DNA of 64,000 nucleotides from Halichondria panicea (GCF_963675165.1 NC_087390.1:2432001-2496000); one strand, 5' to 3'; counted from the first letter of the stretch, positions 10,791-23,472 are shown. The notes: generated from the letters alone by a model not told the origin. Made by a program: numbers and translations.

Positions 10791-11690
10791 ACTTGGAACA
10801 CTGGGAAACCGTATAGGCACAATGCAAAAACCGATGGGGAACAGTAGGGAAACTAGACAGTACAATGGAATAGAGAGAACACTGGGAACACTATAGGAAC
10901 CGTAGGAACAGAAGGAACACTACAGGAACTGTAGGACTGAATACTATATAGCTGCATGGGAACCGTATAGCAACAGTAGGAACAGAAGGAACAATTGGAC
11001 CATGCATGCTGCACTATAATTATATCACTATAGGAACAAAGGGAAAATTATATATAAGGGAACATTATATATAATTATAGGAACAGAATAGGAACCGTAG
11101 GAACAGAGGGAAAAGTATATAGGAATAGTATAGAAACAGCAGGAACTGTATGAACACTAGGAGTTGTAGCTAGGAACAGGGAGAACCTTATAGGAAGAGG
11201 GAACACTGGGAACACTATACATATAGCAGTGGCATAGGAAGGGGGGCTCCAGGGGGTGGAGCCCCCCCCCATCTTTCTAGGCTATTAAGTAGATCAAACT
11301 GCACTATGTAGCCCGGATAATCAAAAAACTAGAGCCCCCCCCATTGAAAAATTGTTTCCTACGCCACTGTATAGGAACCGTACGTAGGACTGACCATATA
11401 GGAACAGTAGGAACAGAAGGAACACTGGGGTCACTATAGGAACTGTATAGGACTGAACACTATAATCATAGCTATATAGGAATCGTAGGAATTAACAGTA
11501 GGAACATGCAGAAGGAACAATAAGAACACAAGGAACAGATTGGTCGAGGGATTAGTATAATATAGATACTATAATTATAGATAGGAACACTATAGGAACA
11601 GAGGGAACATTAGGAACATATCTAGGAACCGTATAGTAACAGAGGGAACACTGTATACGTATAGGAACAGAGGGAACAGTAGAACCAGCA
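10790..11690. repeat. Degenerate GGAAC-rich array
   Basis: Dozens of irregular variants of 'ataggaacagtaggaacact' fill the stretch. It is broken by the element at 11227-11369. A similar but shorter array follows the second TRAF gene at 19890-20190, so it was duplicated with the genes. Confidence 0.8.
11227..11369. mobile_element. MITE, 143 bp, CAGTGGCATAGGAA ends
   Basis: The left end CAGTGGCATAGGAA pairs with the right end TTCCTACGCCACTG (one mismatch), and G-rich and C-rich inner arms also pair. TATAG flanks both sides (11222-11226, 11370-11374). It is inserted into the GGAAC array. The ends resemble hAT-type elements, but the 5-bp duplication does not fit their usual 8 bp. Confidence 0.75.
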
Positions 11691-11693
11691 GCA

Positions 11694-11870
11694 GTGGCCA
11701 AAGACTTTAGACCACTGGATGCCTAATGGAGGTCAGTATATAGAAGTGTCTTGGAGTGCCCCCTGAAGAGCTCGACTGCATTGAGAGCCGATCCTGAGAA
11801 CTGTTTCACTCGAGTGCTGGAGCGACCACTCTCACACAGATGCTGATGACAGGAGACGGTTTTGGGATAG
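11694..11870 (+). pseudogene. Death-domain exon fragment
   Basis: The sequence matches the first death-domain exon of the TRAF-death genes (compare 35371-35649): the segments for 'DLRPL', 'LGVPPEELDCIESR' and 'PENCFTRVLER' are recognisable, but small deletions break the frame. No other exons of that gene are attached, so this is a relic 1.5 kb after the first TRAF gene. Confidence 0.85.
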
Positions 11871-12917
11871 CGGCTAGGGAGATTGACAGGTAGAATCAAA
11901 GGAAATGTGCCGGCATAATTATTAAACACACACACATGCACATAATTATAAGAAACTAACGTGTATATACTGTACCAGCACATGAGGAGATGGAGCGTCT
12001 TACTATATGTATATAGTTTCAATAATTTATGGTATAGCATTGCGGAATCAATATCGTCTAACTACATTTCCTTCTTTGTAATGTGTAACAAAGCCGAGCG
12101 GTATGCCTTGTATTCGGAACGTAATCACAATAGAATGACCTTCAACATTTAATTGCAACACACTGTATAACAAAAACACACCTGCTTATATACCAACCTA
12201 TAAGTATCTAGAATGATCTAGAACAAATAAAAGAACAAGAAACAACTAGAAAATCCCTAAGTCTATTGAGAACAATCTAGAATAAATAAGAACAGTCTGG
12301 AACCAATGATCCAAAGAGTTGTCCAATTATGTTACCAATAGTCCATAGTACAAAGTACATCACATAATGTGCTCTGTATGCGGCCGTTTGATCTAATAAC
12401 TGTACATGTACAATGAATACAGCACTTAGCAGTTTAACTATAAATTATGGCAATGTTTGTCTATAGCATGACGATATCCAGTTTAAGGAGTTTGCTGTAT
12501 ATTGCAGCTACATGTATATAGCTGGTTTGATAATACAATATTCCATAATACATACTCTCTCCGACTCTCCCCCACTCCCCATTGTCCCCGACATAACTAT
12601 TATGCTTTCCATTTTCTTGTTTCCTCGATAAGTATACCACTCCTCTCTCTCTGCTCTTAGCAACAGTAGCAATATAGCTATAGCTGCTGCTGCTGCTACA
12701 TTACTCTTCAGTTGTATAGCTTTACTAACTTGTTCAGTGTTGGAGACTCAGTTGTTTGAGGGAGTTACTTAGGAGAGAGGCTGTACTGTACATTCACTTC
12801 AAAGCATGCACTGATATAGCTATATCCTTTACTAAAGCTATCAGTGCTTTAGCCAAGTTTGCCAAGTTTGCGGTGGTATGGTATCTATGAGACAACAGTC
12901 ACAGTTAGTAGTCGGGT
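11871..12917. other. No gene recognised
   Basis: AT-rich spacer with short open frames that look random and a (GCT)n run near 12685. Confidence 0.5.
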
Positions 12918-13791
12918 GTGTTACACACCCTCAATGCGGAAGACGTAAGTTGCGCTTCTTTACTCTCAAATAAAATGTTTAGCTATACTCTCAAAGAGAA
13001 ACACTATAAATATTGTTACATCTGTATATACCATTATAATAATTGTTCCCAAACACACAGATTCATAGAAGCACCCAATGGATCATGGGAGAGGTGTCCT
13101 GAGGTGTAATGAAACACTCTTTTTACATAGGTCTATGCTTGGTTTGTTAATTCTCTTCACCCACTCCCTCGCAGATGCTCAGAACAGTCAGAACAGTGTA
13201 GCTACTCACTAAGGGAATGCTACTATACAAAGACTTGGGATGCACTTGCAAGGTATTAATTATTCACATACTCCGCATAGGCGGAGGAAGCAGTACGATA
13301 TAAGTACGGCTACTGCATGCCGTACCAACTTAAGGGGATCCAGAACCGTACCAACTAAACTTTAGATTTGAGATAAGAGAGTATACAATAATGATTTTAT
13401 AGTGACGCAGTTGATAAATGAATTCCAGGTTAAGTCACTGACTTAGTCAGCGTGCCTTTTTTGTTAGAAGCCATGATGATTACACGTGTCTGTGGGTGTG
13501 GCCATCTGCATCACATAATCAAAACTGGGCGTGGCTCAAACTTTTTTCTGGTCGCTTTGCAGCCTGTCTTTTTAATCTACCTAATCTAGAGTTCCTTCCT
13601 CCACCAATGCTTCGTAATACTCTGGCCACAGGGCACCATCAAGGACCTAACGAAGCATGCGAAGGAATACCTTGCTAATCACAACCAACCGCTGAAAATG
13701 GCCAATAGAAAAATTAAGCAAACTCTGCAGCATCAAATTACCAACAAAACAGACAATCTGAAATCTGAAATTAACAAAATTCGATCTGAGG
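12918..13791 (+). pseudogene. TRAF-like pseudogene, exons 3-6 relics
   Basis: In order: the end of exon 3 ('caccctcaatg..gaagac|gtaagt', about 12920-12945), a shortened exon 4 (about 13061-13108), exon 5 at 13175-13252 (78 nt with proper splice sites but an in-frame stop in place of a conserved Cys), and the first part of exon 6 from 13632 (GTIKDLTKHAKEY.. to about 13791). The RING, most zinc fingers and MATH are missing. Dead gene. Confidence 0.88.
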
Positions 13792-15855
13792 TGATTGCAA
13801 TTAATATGGTATCACATGACTGCATTCTAGAGCAGACAGGGAGTAGTACATGTAGCTATCATTAAACGTGCATTAGCATATTTATACCTCTGGCATTGCG
13901 CATGCATACCCTGAGGCGGCATAAAATCAGTCAGCTATTGCACACCATAATTATTATTACCGATTCCTCATAATGTTCAGTATGCATTTATAATTATTTT
14001 CTGCATCAGGGACTTGGTATATATAATACTTTCTACAGACTAAGAGGCCTCAAAGGTTATCTTCATTGGGGACAGCAGGGATGCTATGAAATACGCAATC
14101 ATACGATATCGACCCCAGAGTGACAATAAGTGGGTGCGCTAAATCTCTTTGGGGGACACAAACTATAATCATCATTAAGAATGATCAAAGATTGCACAAT
14201 AGTAGTATCCACTTCATCAACTCAGGTAAAGCATATTATACACTCACAAACATTATTAGTGTGTGCCAGTCAGTTAAGCAGGAGGGCTGTTGCTTCTGTT
14301 GGACGTCTCTCACTTTTCAAATGAGAACTGCCAATAATTATGCTCTCACTCAGAAAGTTGGGGCATGATCGACTGCGTTGCTATAGGTAGACTGATCCTG
14401 GTTGAGGGGGTGGGTGTGTTGGTCCGTATGGGGTTTGGTATATTTGTCTGATCGTAGGGGACGAAGAAAACATAGGTGATGATTGAACGATAGCGGGATA
14501 ATAGCACTATTTATCGGATAGAGGGCATACGTTGTTATCATAACTGAATTGTTGTGCCAATAATTATACTTCTATGTTCTTACAATTCGCAATAACTTGA
14601 CAAGAAACCTAGTAACAGTCCCATTTCTTTTAGGCATACGAGCTCAGAAAGTGTTTCCTCAGCAACAAGCACCACCATATCAGTATAGCGTACAGAGGCA
14701 TAGTATACTTAACGGTAACTCGAGAGTACTGGTATCCATTCTGTAATTAGCTTAAACAAAAATTTAGAATCGTCGCTGCGTGTGCAATCTTCACCACTTT
14801 TACAGGCAATGTGACATTCTCCAGAAATTGGATTCCGCGCAATCCCCAGCAGAAGGCCAACAATAAAGAGTGGGATGATAAAATGCGCCGCCACACTCAG
14901 TTTCTTTAGATCTGTGGCAGTGATAGCGTGACTGTCACATACAGATGCATATATACTTTGTGCAGGAGAACACAGATTATAAACCCAAAATTCGACAATT
15001 GCAGGGTAGTTTGCCAAACTCTATAAATTCACACAGCGAGCCATTTTGTGGGTAGAAATAAATGATCAAATGCAGTGTATCGCAGTAGAAAATTGTTCTT
15101 TTTCTTGCTAACAAACAGTAATCTGATTGGTCGCTGCTGTGGAGACACTATATATAGTGAGCTAGCGGACACAGATAGCACTCTGACCTCTGACCTTTCC
15201 TCTCTAAGACCTGTCCAGCGAGTCCCCTGACTGTAGAAGTACAGTCTGTTTAGCGTGTGATTTTTCAAGTCTGCAGATTTCATCCAAGCTGTGAAAACGA
15301 AAAGATTATTGTGAAACCGAATGATAATACACGTGAAAACCAGCATTGAAGTGTATCACAATACCATACGTATCACAATCCTATAATGAAGTCCCACAAA
15401 CATTTGCAATGTGAAAAATTGCTCGGATTGGCCGAGAGAAACAGCGTGGAAACAAGAACTCCGGTGAGAGTCAATCCATTCACAATAATTATTATTGTTA
15501 ACCATTATTTGGTGGCAATCCTAGCACATTGCTGGTGTTCTATAGAGTATATATATACATGCATTTTAGGGGACAATTTGTGGGACATGATTTTATTATA
15601 GACCGTGCATTTCGCACAAGGTGTTTGAGTTTTGTCTTTTGAATGTTCATGGACAATAAAATAAGACATACAAACAGAGACAAGGCTATAAATAAACTAT
15701 ATATCCATCCAGTTTTCAGATGTAGTCTTTTTCTGCAGAGATAGAACAGTTTGAACAGGCAAATAATTATTGTTGCTGAACACATGCAAACGCACTGCCA
15801 ATCCTATACTGGTTTTACTGCAAACAGATCCATCAGACATTTTTCCTGTAAAGTA
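13792..15855. other. Intergenic block partly duplicated at 20.2-21.6 kb
   Basis: About 14380-15480 matches 20200-21660 ('gtgttggtc.gtatggggttt', 'ttagaatcgtcgctgc', 'tccagcgagtcccctgact'). On the - strand both copies contain fragments of a hydrophobic open frame (14709-15017; 20601-20999), but they share little intact protein and have different breaks. About 15690-15790 and 23690-23760 share another short - strand segment. I do not recognise a family; it may be a decayed membrane-protein gene or non-coding sequence. Confidence 0.45.
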
Positions 15856-16190
15856 GTCAAAGCATACTAAAACAGTATGCACTCACCAAGTAAGCTAGAG
15901 AATGTGACTACAAAGACTTCGGGTGCACAAAGGTATAAGGTATATATATACAAGGGGGGTAGACTCTACGTTTACAAGTATATAATGTACTCGTATGCTT
16001 ATATTCATTATATTCGCCTGCAGGGTGCCATCAAGGACCTAACGAAGCATGCAAAGGAATACACTCAGTTTGCAATGATTCACAACCATGCAACTATTAC
16101 CAGGCTGAAAATTACCAATAAAATATATTCTGGAGCGTCAAATTGCAAGATGTTCTGAAGTCGAAATTTGATCTGAGTTACATTCACGAC
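15856..16190 (+). pseudogene. TRAF-like pseudogene, exons 5-6 relics
   Basis: About 15859-15940 is a decayed exon 5 (HTKTVCTHQ.., then small insertions). From 16024 exon 6 begins correctly after 'ctgcag' (GAIKDLTKHAKEY) but then drifts away from the coiled-coil sequence. No RING or MATH follows. Confidence 0.8.
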
Positions 16191-16529
16191 TATATACAAA
16201 AAACAAATGCTATAGTGGGCGAAAGCACTCTCAAAGGAACTCCCTTGAATTTTCCCTCAGGCTATAAAGAATCGAGTACAATTCTGCTCAAACTCGGTAA
16301 GGAAAAATGTCACTATATTATATTTCTATACTGTTTTAGTTACGAGTGTTGGAGTGATTCCTCTCCACCCACCCACACATTTTGCATCAGGAAAGTAACG
16401 TGACTTCCGTCAACGCGTGATCAATTATGACAATTTGCCAATAACATAATTGTTGCCTCGAAGCATGCAAGCGGCGAATCTAGGCGCTTCGATTGATCAG
16501 TTACCATGCAAACAAGAAGTGAGTCTGAA

Positions 16530-16690
16530 TACATCTGATGCACGTGATCTTTTATTTTAATTAAGGGCACTAAAGAAAAAAGTTTTTGTTTTGTATGATG
16601 AAAAAATTGGGGGGCCATTTAAAATGATATGAATACCATTATCATTAATTTATCATTGCCTCATTTCCACTTTCTATTTTAAGAATAGTG
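16530..16690. mobile_element. Remnant of the 2709-type MITE
   Basis: 'cacgtgatctttta', 'gggcactaaagaaaa' and 'atgaataccattatcattaat..attgcctcattt' follow the order of the interior of 2709-3025. The terminal repeats are lost. It lies just upstream of the second TRAF promoter. Confidence 0.55.
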
Positions 16691-16765
16691 CCAACAATGC
16701 ATAGCCAAGTTCAACCGGCCAAGCTAGATAAGCTAGATAAGCTGGCCTATCTAGCTATATATAGC

Positions 16766-16773
16766 TATAAAAG
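16766..16773 (+). promoter_or_regulatory. TATA box of second TRAF gene
   Basis: TATAAAAG lies 115 bp before the ATG at 16881. Just upstream, 'gctagataagctgg' repeats are shared with the third gene (about 23955-24010). Confidence 0.68.
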
Positions 16774-16880
16774 GTTATTCTGCTACAGAGTGAGTAGCTA
16801 CATAACAAGAAGAACTTCTACACCTCTGAATCTCTACAACACCGACAGCTTGTAACTGATCAAGGGCTACTGCTGCTTTA

Positions 16881-19673
16881 ATGAGTAGATCCATGTCTAC
16901 ACTAGTGTGTGTAAGCTGCCAAGAGTATGCTTTCCACGATCCCTACCAGTGTGATTGTGGAGACAGACTTTGCAGCAAGTGTTACACCGGCTATGCTGAG
17001 AGGTATGAAACAGTAGAACTGTTAATTAATATATAGTCATTGCAGATTGATATTCTAATAAATAACTTTCATGGATGACTTTCATGTTGTTTAATATTAA
17101 TGGCTTCTAATTCTGCAGTGGCCACAAGAAATTTATTTGCTCATCCTGTGATGAAGAGAACATTGTGACCAACTGTTTCCGAGACAAGGCAGTGGAGTAC
17201 GAGCTTCGGAACACCACCCTCAAGTGCCTGAACCAGTCCTGTCCCTGGGAGGGGGAGAGCAGGTTCTATCAGGTTTGAGTAATGATTACGCATAATTATG
17301 ATAACTGCGACAAGCAATAATAGAGTTGTATCACAAATACTAGCTGTCTGTCAACATGATGCCGCTTTGAACACACTATGTTAGCTAGCTAGACATAACG
17401 TGTGTTGGTACTAGTGCTCTTAGAGGACGGCACAGATGGTACCCTATAATAATTCAACATTGTCTTACAGAAATTTATCATCGCTGATGAAGGTGTTCAA
17501 TTCACGGTTCAATCATGACATGATATGCATCTGAATGAAAGCTGGTGAGAATATAATTATTGTCATGTGTTCAGTCAAGGAGCTGACCAACTGCAATAGC
17601 ACTGATACTAGCTATCATCAGCTAGGGTTGCTCATTCTAGCTGTCATCAATTAATTTATAGAACTTCGCTCTTTAGATTGTTTGTATGGGACACGGCATG
17701 CAAGTAATTATATACTGTATCCCATACTCAACCGAAGAAGCAGAAATCACTGTATTTGTTGTTCTATTTTCTGTAGGAGCATAAGAAGTCATGCAAGTTT
17801 GGAGCAGTACAGTGCCCCAACTTGATATACGGCTGTAAAGAGGAACTGATTAGGAGTCAATTACAGAACCACCTCAATAAATGCAACTTCAACCCCATAA
17901 CTTGTCGATGGTGTGGACAACACACCCTCAATGAAGACGTAAGTTATACGTTAATGTGTTTCTTACAATTCTATGGCCAGTACATACTAAGATGCATGGT
18001 ATGACTATGACAAACCACATTTAAATGACCGTATATCTTCTAATTTATCGGACACTTCTAATCACCCCGGACACTCTTTTGGGCAATTGTTGTTGTTCTA
18101 ATACAACGGACACTCCAGTGCTTTAATATTACTAAATATCTGGACAATACCTTGAAAAGTTGAGTTACATTCATAGACGGCAAGTAAGACTTAGAGTGCT
18201 GCAGTTAGATAGTTTTGAGTAGTTAGTTTTAGATAGCTAGTGCAACTATTCAGTCGTACACTGTTCTATTAAACTTAGCTAGCTCGCATGCAGCTGCTTA
18301 TTATTCTGGACACTTCACATGCTCTCTAAAAATCTGTTCCAATTTATACCTGGACAATTTCTAAAATAATTATTTTTTGCTGTCCGATAAATTAACTAAT
18401 TATCCGCCCACACCCTGCCCATGTCGTGTGTTATTGCTGAGTGTAATCAGAAGCTAATTGCTTGAGCTGCACCGCGCCTGTCGTACCTCCTCTGAATACA
18501 CTTTAGATATATCCATGGTACAACTATTACATGTATATACGTACTATTGAAATCCGAACTATGCGTCATGATTCCCAAACACACAGATTCACGTTCAAAA
18601 AGAGTGTGAGATGGCACTAGACTACTGCCCCAATGGGTGTGGGGAGAGGTTACCTAGGAGAGAGGTGAGTCATAACGAATACACATCTATGATTTCCTTG
18701 TATGTTAATAATATTAGATCTTTACCCACTCCCCACAGATGCTCAAGCATACTAGGACAGTATGCACTCACCAAGTAAGAGAATGCGACTACAAGGACTT
18801 GGGGTGCACTTACAAGGTACATTCTCACATACGTACAGTAATTGTTCACATTCACTAAGCTTTATGTATTTTGTAATGTACTTGTACATGAATTATATAC
18901 TAGCTCTTATTCATCTGCAGGGTACCATCAAGGACCTAACGAAGCATGCAAAGGAGTACCCTGCATATCACAACCAACTACTAAAAATGGCTAACAAAGA
19001 AATGAAGCAATCTCTTGACCACCAAATTGCCTTGATAGACAACAAAACAGATGACCTGAAATCTGAAATTAGCAAAATTCGATCTGAGGTGCAGTCACGA
19101 CTGCAACCAGTAACAGATGCTGTGGTAAAAGCTGAGTCAGCAATTATCCGACTACAAGATGGACTCAGTGAGGTATCTCTGCTATTGCAAACACTTCAAG
19201 CAGCCAGTTACGATGGAACATTCATTTGGAAGATCCCCGAAGTATTGCGAAGAAGAAACGAAGCTAGAACTGGGAAAACTGTATCTCTGTATTCTGCTCC
19301 ATTCTATACGAGTCGTCATGGATACAAGCTCTGCCTGAGACTCTACATGAATGGCGATGGTACTGGGAAGGGCACTCACTTGTCGTTCTTTATCACCCTA
19401 ATACGAGGGGAGTACGACGCCCTCCTCCCCTGGCCATTCATACAGGCAGTCACTCTGACCCTGGTGGACCAGAACAAGCAGCGGGACATTGTCCAGTCGT
19501 TCCGTCCTGAACCAACCTCCTCGTCATTCCAGAGACCATGCAATGAGATGAACGTTGCCTCAGGCTGTCCCACATTCGCCCTCGTCTCCGTCCTTGACAA
19601 CGTCTCCTACGTCAAGGACGATACCTTGTTCCTTAAATGCAAAGTCAACACCACTGGTCTGACCAATGAATGA
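16881..19673 (+). CDS. TRAF-like protein, complete (copy 2)
   Basis: Exons 16881-17002, 17119-17272, 17777-17938, 18587-18664, 18739-18816 and 18921-19673 join in frame to about 448 residues. Domains are as in copy 1: split RING with CGD instead of CGH, zinc-finger exons 3-5, coiled coil, and MATH (RTGKTVSLYSAPFY, GTHLSFFITLIRGEYDAL). I chose the first ATG (MSRSMSTL), four codons before the copy 1 start, because it is the first in the exon; either is possible. Exon 3 lacks one Asn codon of the NN pair. Intron 3 holds an insertion bounded by TAATTTATCGGACA and its complement (18041-18394), shared with copy 3. Coding identity to copy 3 is very high. Probably functional. Confidence 0.93.
18041..18394. 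mobile_element. Inverted-repeat element in intron 3, shared with copy 3
   Basis: TAATTTATCGGACA at the left and TGTCCGATAAATTA at the right are perfect complements. 'cggacact' recurs several times inside. The same insertion sits at the same place in intron 3 of copy 3 (about 25881-26240), so it predates the duplication. The target duplication is not resolved. Confidence 0.65.
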
Positions 19674-20190
19674 CAAAACTGTCTCTGAGTACTTGACACC
19701 ATCATTTATTTTATTCGTTAATTTTTGTGTGCTGATCGAGTACTCCTCTTCATGTATATTCAAACCAAATTTGTTAATTATTTATTTATATGCCATGTTC
19801 ATTATAGTTATTCAAGCAACTTAAATAGTTTATGTTTGTGCTATATAAGTCTGGATTTAAACGGCAGCTAGTATGCATGTGGGCACAATGCATGAGAACC
19901 GATAGAACAGTAGGAAAACTGGAAACTTGGCAGTGAGAAACAGCATGCAGGGACTTTTGGAACAGCTGTATATATGAACAGGGGAACATTATTTAGGAAG
20001 ATATAAAAATATTTGGAACACTAGAAACAGCGGGAACCGTATCGGAACAGAGAGAACACTGGGAACACTATAGGAACCGTAGGACTGAACACTATATATA
20101 TATATCACTATGAACTGTATAGCAACAGTAGGAACAGAGGGAATAATAGGACCATGCACTATATATAGGAACAGATCGAGGAAACATGTA
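19674..20190. repeat. 3' flank and second GGAAC-rich array
   Basis: The first 120 bp resemble the 3' flank of copy 1. From about 19890 to 20190, 'ggaacagtaggaac' variants repeat irregularly, as after copy 1. Confidence 0.7.
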
Positions 20191-20199
20191 CAGTAAGAG

Positions 20200-21640
20200 G
20201 TTGAGGGGGGTGGGTGTGGGTGTGTTGGTCTGTATGGGGGTTGATATAAAAAATATTTGTCTGATCGTGGGGGAAAAGGTAGACAAAGAAAGCATACGGT
20301 AGGTGATGAACAATAGCGGGATAGTAGCACTATATTTATGGGATATAGAATAGGGCGTATGTTGTTATCATAACTGAATTGTTGTGCTGTATATACTTAA
20401 TGTTCAATATTTCAATTACAATTCGTATAATGCAATAACTTGACAGTAAACCTAGCAACAGTCCCATTTCTTTTAGGATGATTTTCATACGAGGTTTCAG
20501 AAAGTGTTTCCTTATCAACCATGCAGCACCACCGTATACCAGTAGTGTACAGTATACTTAATGGTATCTCTATACAGCTATACTGGTATCCATTATGTAA
20601 TTATAGCTTAAACAAAAATTTAGAATCGTCGCTGCATGCATGTACAATCTTCACCACTTTTGCAGGCAATGTGGCATTCCAGAAGTTGGATTCCCCGCAA
20701 TCCCTAGCAGAAGGCCAACAATATAAAGAGTGGAATGATAAAATGCGCTGCCAGAAAAATACACACGGATTCTTTAAATCCGTGGCAGTGATAGCGTGAT
20801 TGTGCAGGAAAACACAGTTAACAACCAAAATTCGACCATTGCAGGGTAGTTTGCCAAACATCCATATAAATTCACACAGCGAGCTATTTTGTGGGTAGAA
20901 ATAGATGATCAAATACAGTGTATCGTTGACGTGAATAGTGAGGTCAGCCACAGACGAGTAGATGAAGAGCCTCAGTAGAAAATTGTTCTTTTTTTGCAAA
21001 CAAATAGTAGCTCTGCTATTAGTCCAGTTATGCTCAGACGACTGACCTCCTATAGGTATAGATCACTCCCGAGATTCCGTATGCTAGCGCTTCTTGCCTA
21101 GTGAAGTCAATGGAGGATTCATTGCAATCATTTTGAGGGGACGACATCTTGCATGGCTTATTTTGTAGTTTTGACACATTATTGTCTTTAAACAATGCCA
21201 GTATTACATGTGACAGCTTGAACTGAAACTTCAAAGCTACGTATGTACTACATATTATTGCAAGGGGTCATATTTATTTTACTATAAAATGAACTTTTGG
21301 TTTATAGTAATTTATGTTATTGTAAACCATAATAATTTAAATCGATGACATAACACTATTCATACACACGAATAGATAATACAAGAGATTGTGAAGCAAT
21401 CTGATTGGTCACTGCCTGCTGTGGAGACACTATAGTGAGCTAGCGGAGGTGAGTGCAATTAAGATAGACCTTTTACGCAGAGAGCACTCTGATCTCTGAC
21501 CTTTCCTCTCTAAGACCTGTCCAGCGAGTCCCCTGACTATAGAGGTAGAGTACCGTTTAGCGGGTGATTTTTAAGTCTATTAGTTGTGCAGACTCATCCA
21601 AGCTGTGAAAACGAAAAGATTCTTGTGAAACCGCAAAAAT
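20200..21640. repeat. Duplicated intergenic block (partner 14380-15480)
   Basis: Long matches in the same order and orientation as 14380-15480, with scattered indels. No intact gene. The position after the GGAAC array is equivalent in both copies, so the duplicated unit was TRAF gene plus array plus this block. Confidence 0.75.
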
Positions 21641-21712
21641 AACCGATAATGCACATTAAAACTCACAGTGCATGTGGGACATAACCGTCAGCCCACAAAA
21701 AACACACGCTTC

Positions 21713-23472
21713 CAGGGGCGGATCCAGAGGTAGTTCGTTGGGTTCGTACGAACTACCCTTCCAGCTAGTATATATTAGCTAGCTAGCTAACTGTACTGTC
21801 GTGACAAAGTCGTACAAAGTACGTCCTCTCTGCTTAATAAAAGGGTGGGGCTGGTTCTCTTTGCATAATAAAAGGGTGGGGCTGGTTCTCTCTACATAAC
21901 AAGAGGGTGGGGCTGGCTACTGCAGCCACATTGATTTGCACCGTGGTCAAGCGATTATTATATCTAGCCATGAATCCTTGACTCCTGATGTAAGAAGAGG
22001 AAAGTTTCAGGTAAGGGAGAGTGCATGACACTGCATATTGAATGACACTGCATACTTACATGTATAATTGTTATAAAATCAATAATAATTATATTGATGG
22101 TCAAGTTCTACAAGTCTATATATAGCCAAGTCTCCTCTTCACCAGCCACCACCGGCTGTCTTTCCACTGGGGACTACTACTATCTCTCCTCCAGTCACAA
22201 CTATCTCTCCTGTGTTTATAAATCATGAGGGAGAACATGAGGGTTAATTAGTGGGCGTGGTACTTTAAAAGGGGCGTGGTCACAAAAATTTCGGCGCTGC
22301 GCACCGAGTGAACTTTTTGCGCGGATAAGAATTACTATAAGAACCCTAGCCTCGATCCCAGGCCGAGTTTTCGCTTTTATAACGGTTAGGCGAACAACTG
22401 GGCCTGGTACTAGTTGTCTGCGCATGCGTCAAATTTTCATTGTATATTTGTGGTCGGCAAAAATATTTAATAAATCAATAATAGAAATTTGTACACAGAA
22501 AATGCACAGAGTGAGTACACAAAAGATGCACATAGGGAGCTGCTTCACAAAGGCCTGGGGAGTTGCCAGTTGTGCTGCAGCACAATTACAGTGACCCAGG
22601 GCAACTTCAGGATGATTGAATGCCTTCAAATTACGTTTCAAAAAGATTTAGCAGGCTGCTGGACTTCTCTGATTCTAGGCCCCAACTCGTAACTCATTGC
22701 TTGAGAAAACGTAGATTCTCTTGATGTCTCTGAGCTACCCAGCAACGCTCGAATGAGCAGGTCATACTCCAGTCCTGTGTCTGTGAGTATAGGACAATAT
22801 TAAAAGAAACCAAAGACGGTTAAACCCTTACCTCAAACTGTCCAGTCTCGTCCGTTAGTATAGCCAAGAGGAGCACTGTTGGGATAGCTGGATATTAGCC
22901 ATTGCTCCTGTACAGAGAAGTAGACATTTTAAATACGTGTAGATCTATACATATTAAATTTCTCGGTTATAGTGTCATTGTCGACGAGCTGATGATGGCA
23001 GCACCAAGTTCTCTAGCTCACACTCTTCACTTGATCCACCATATTAATGATGAAACTATAGTCTACCTACATTCTTGCCAAACATGAACAAGACTTGATA
23101 GCATAGCCGGCCATAGGGCCCACACAAAAATATCTGACCTTAACAAGCTTGACAAAGCTTTATACCTCTTCCCTTGTTGTTCAGTCTTCAGAATAAGCTT
23201 CAGAGAAGAGAGAAGCTTCAGCTAAGAGCCATTCCAATCGATTCCAATAATGATAAAACGGGAACTGACTTCTAGTACACGATAGTACACGAATATAAAT
23301 GTCACAAAAGTGAACGAGAATATCCATTCGTCAGAATCTGACAAACGACTGACGCATGCGCAGACAACTAGTACCAGGCCCAGTTGTTTGCCTAACCGTT
23401 ATAAAAGCGAAAACTCGGCCTGGGATCGAGGCTATAAGAACCCCCCTTCCTTAAATCCTGGATCCGCCCCTG
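21713..23472. mobile_element. Element with CAGGGGCGGATCCAG ends, split by a nested element
   Basis: The left end CAGGGGCGGATCCAG pairs with the right end CTGGATCCGCCCCTG. GCTTC flanks both sides (21708-21712, 23473-23477). Most of its right half is the nested element at 22347-23434. No transposase recognised. The ends resemble hAT-type MITEs, though the duplication is shorter than expected for that group. Confidence 0.8.
22347..23434. mobile_element. Mutator-like element, 1088 bp, 9-bp duplication
   Basis: Inverted repeats of about 80 bp start TAGCCTCGATCCCAGGCCGA at the left and end with the complement at the right. TAAGAACCC flanks both sides exactly (22338-22346, 23435-23443). A 9-bp duplication with long terminal repeats is typical of Mutator-like elements. 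The interior (22440-23340) has no transposase I recognise, so it is non-autonomous. Confidence 0.9.

Noticed and set aside
20601..20999. A - strand hydrophobic frame of 132 residues as a membrane-protein gene
   Set aside because: The duplicated partner at 14.7-15.0 kb shares only short stretches in different frames, so conservation of a protein is not supported.
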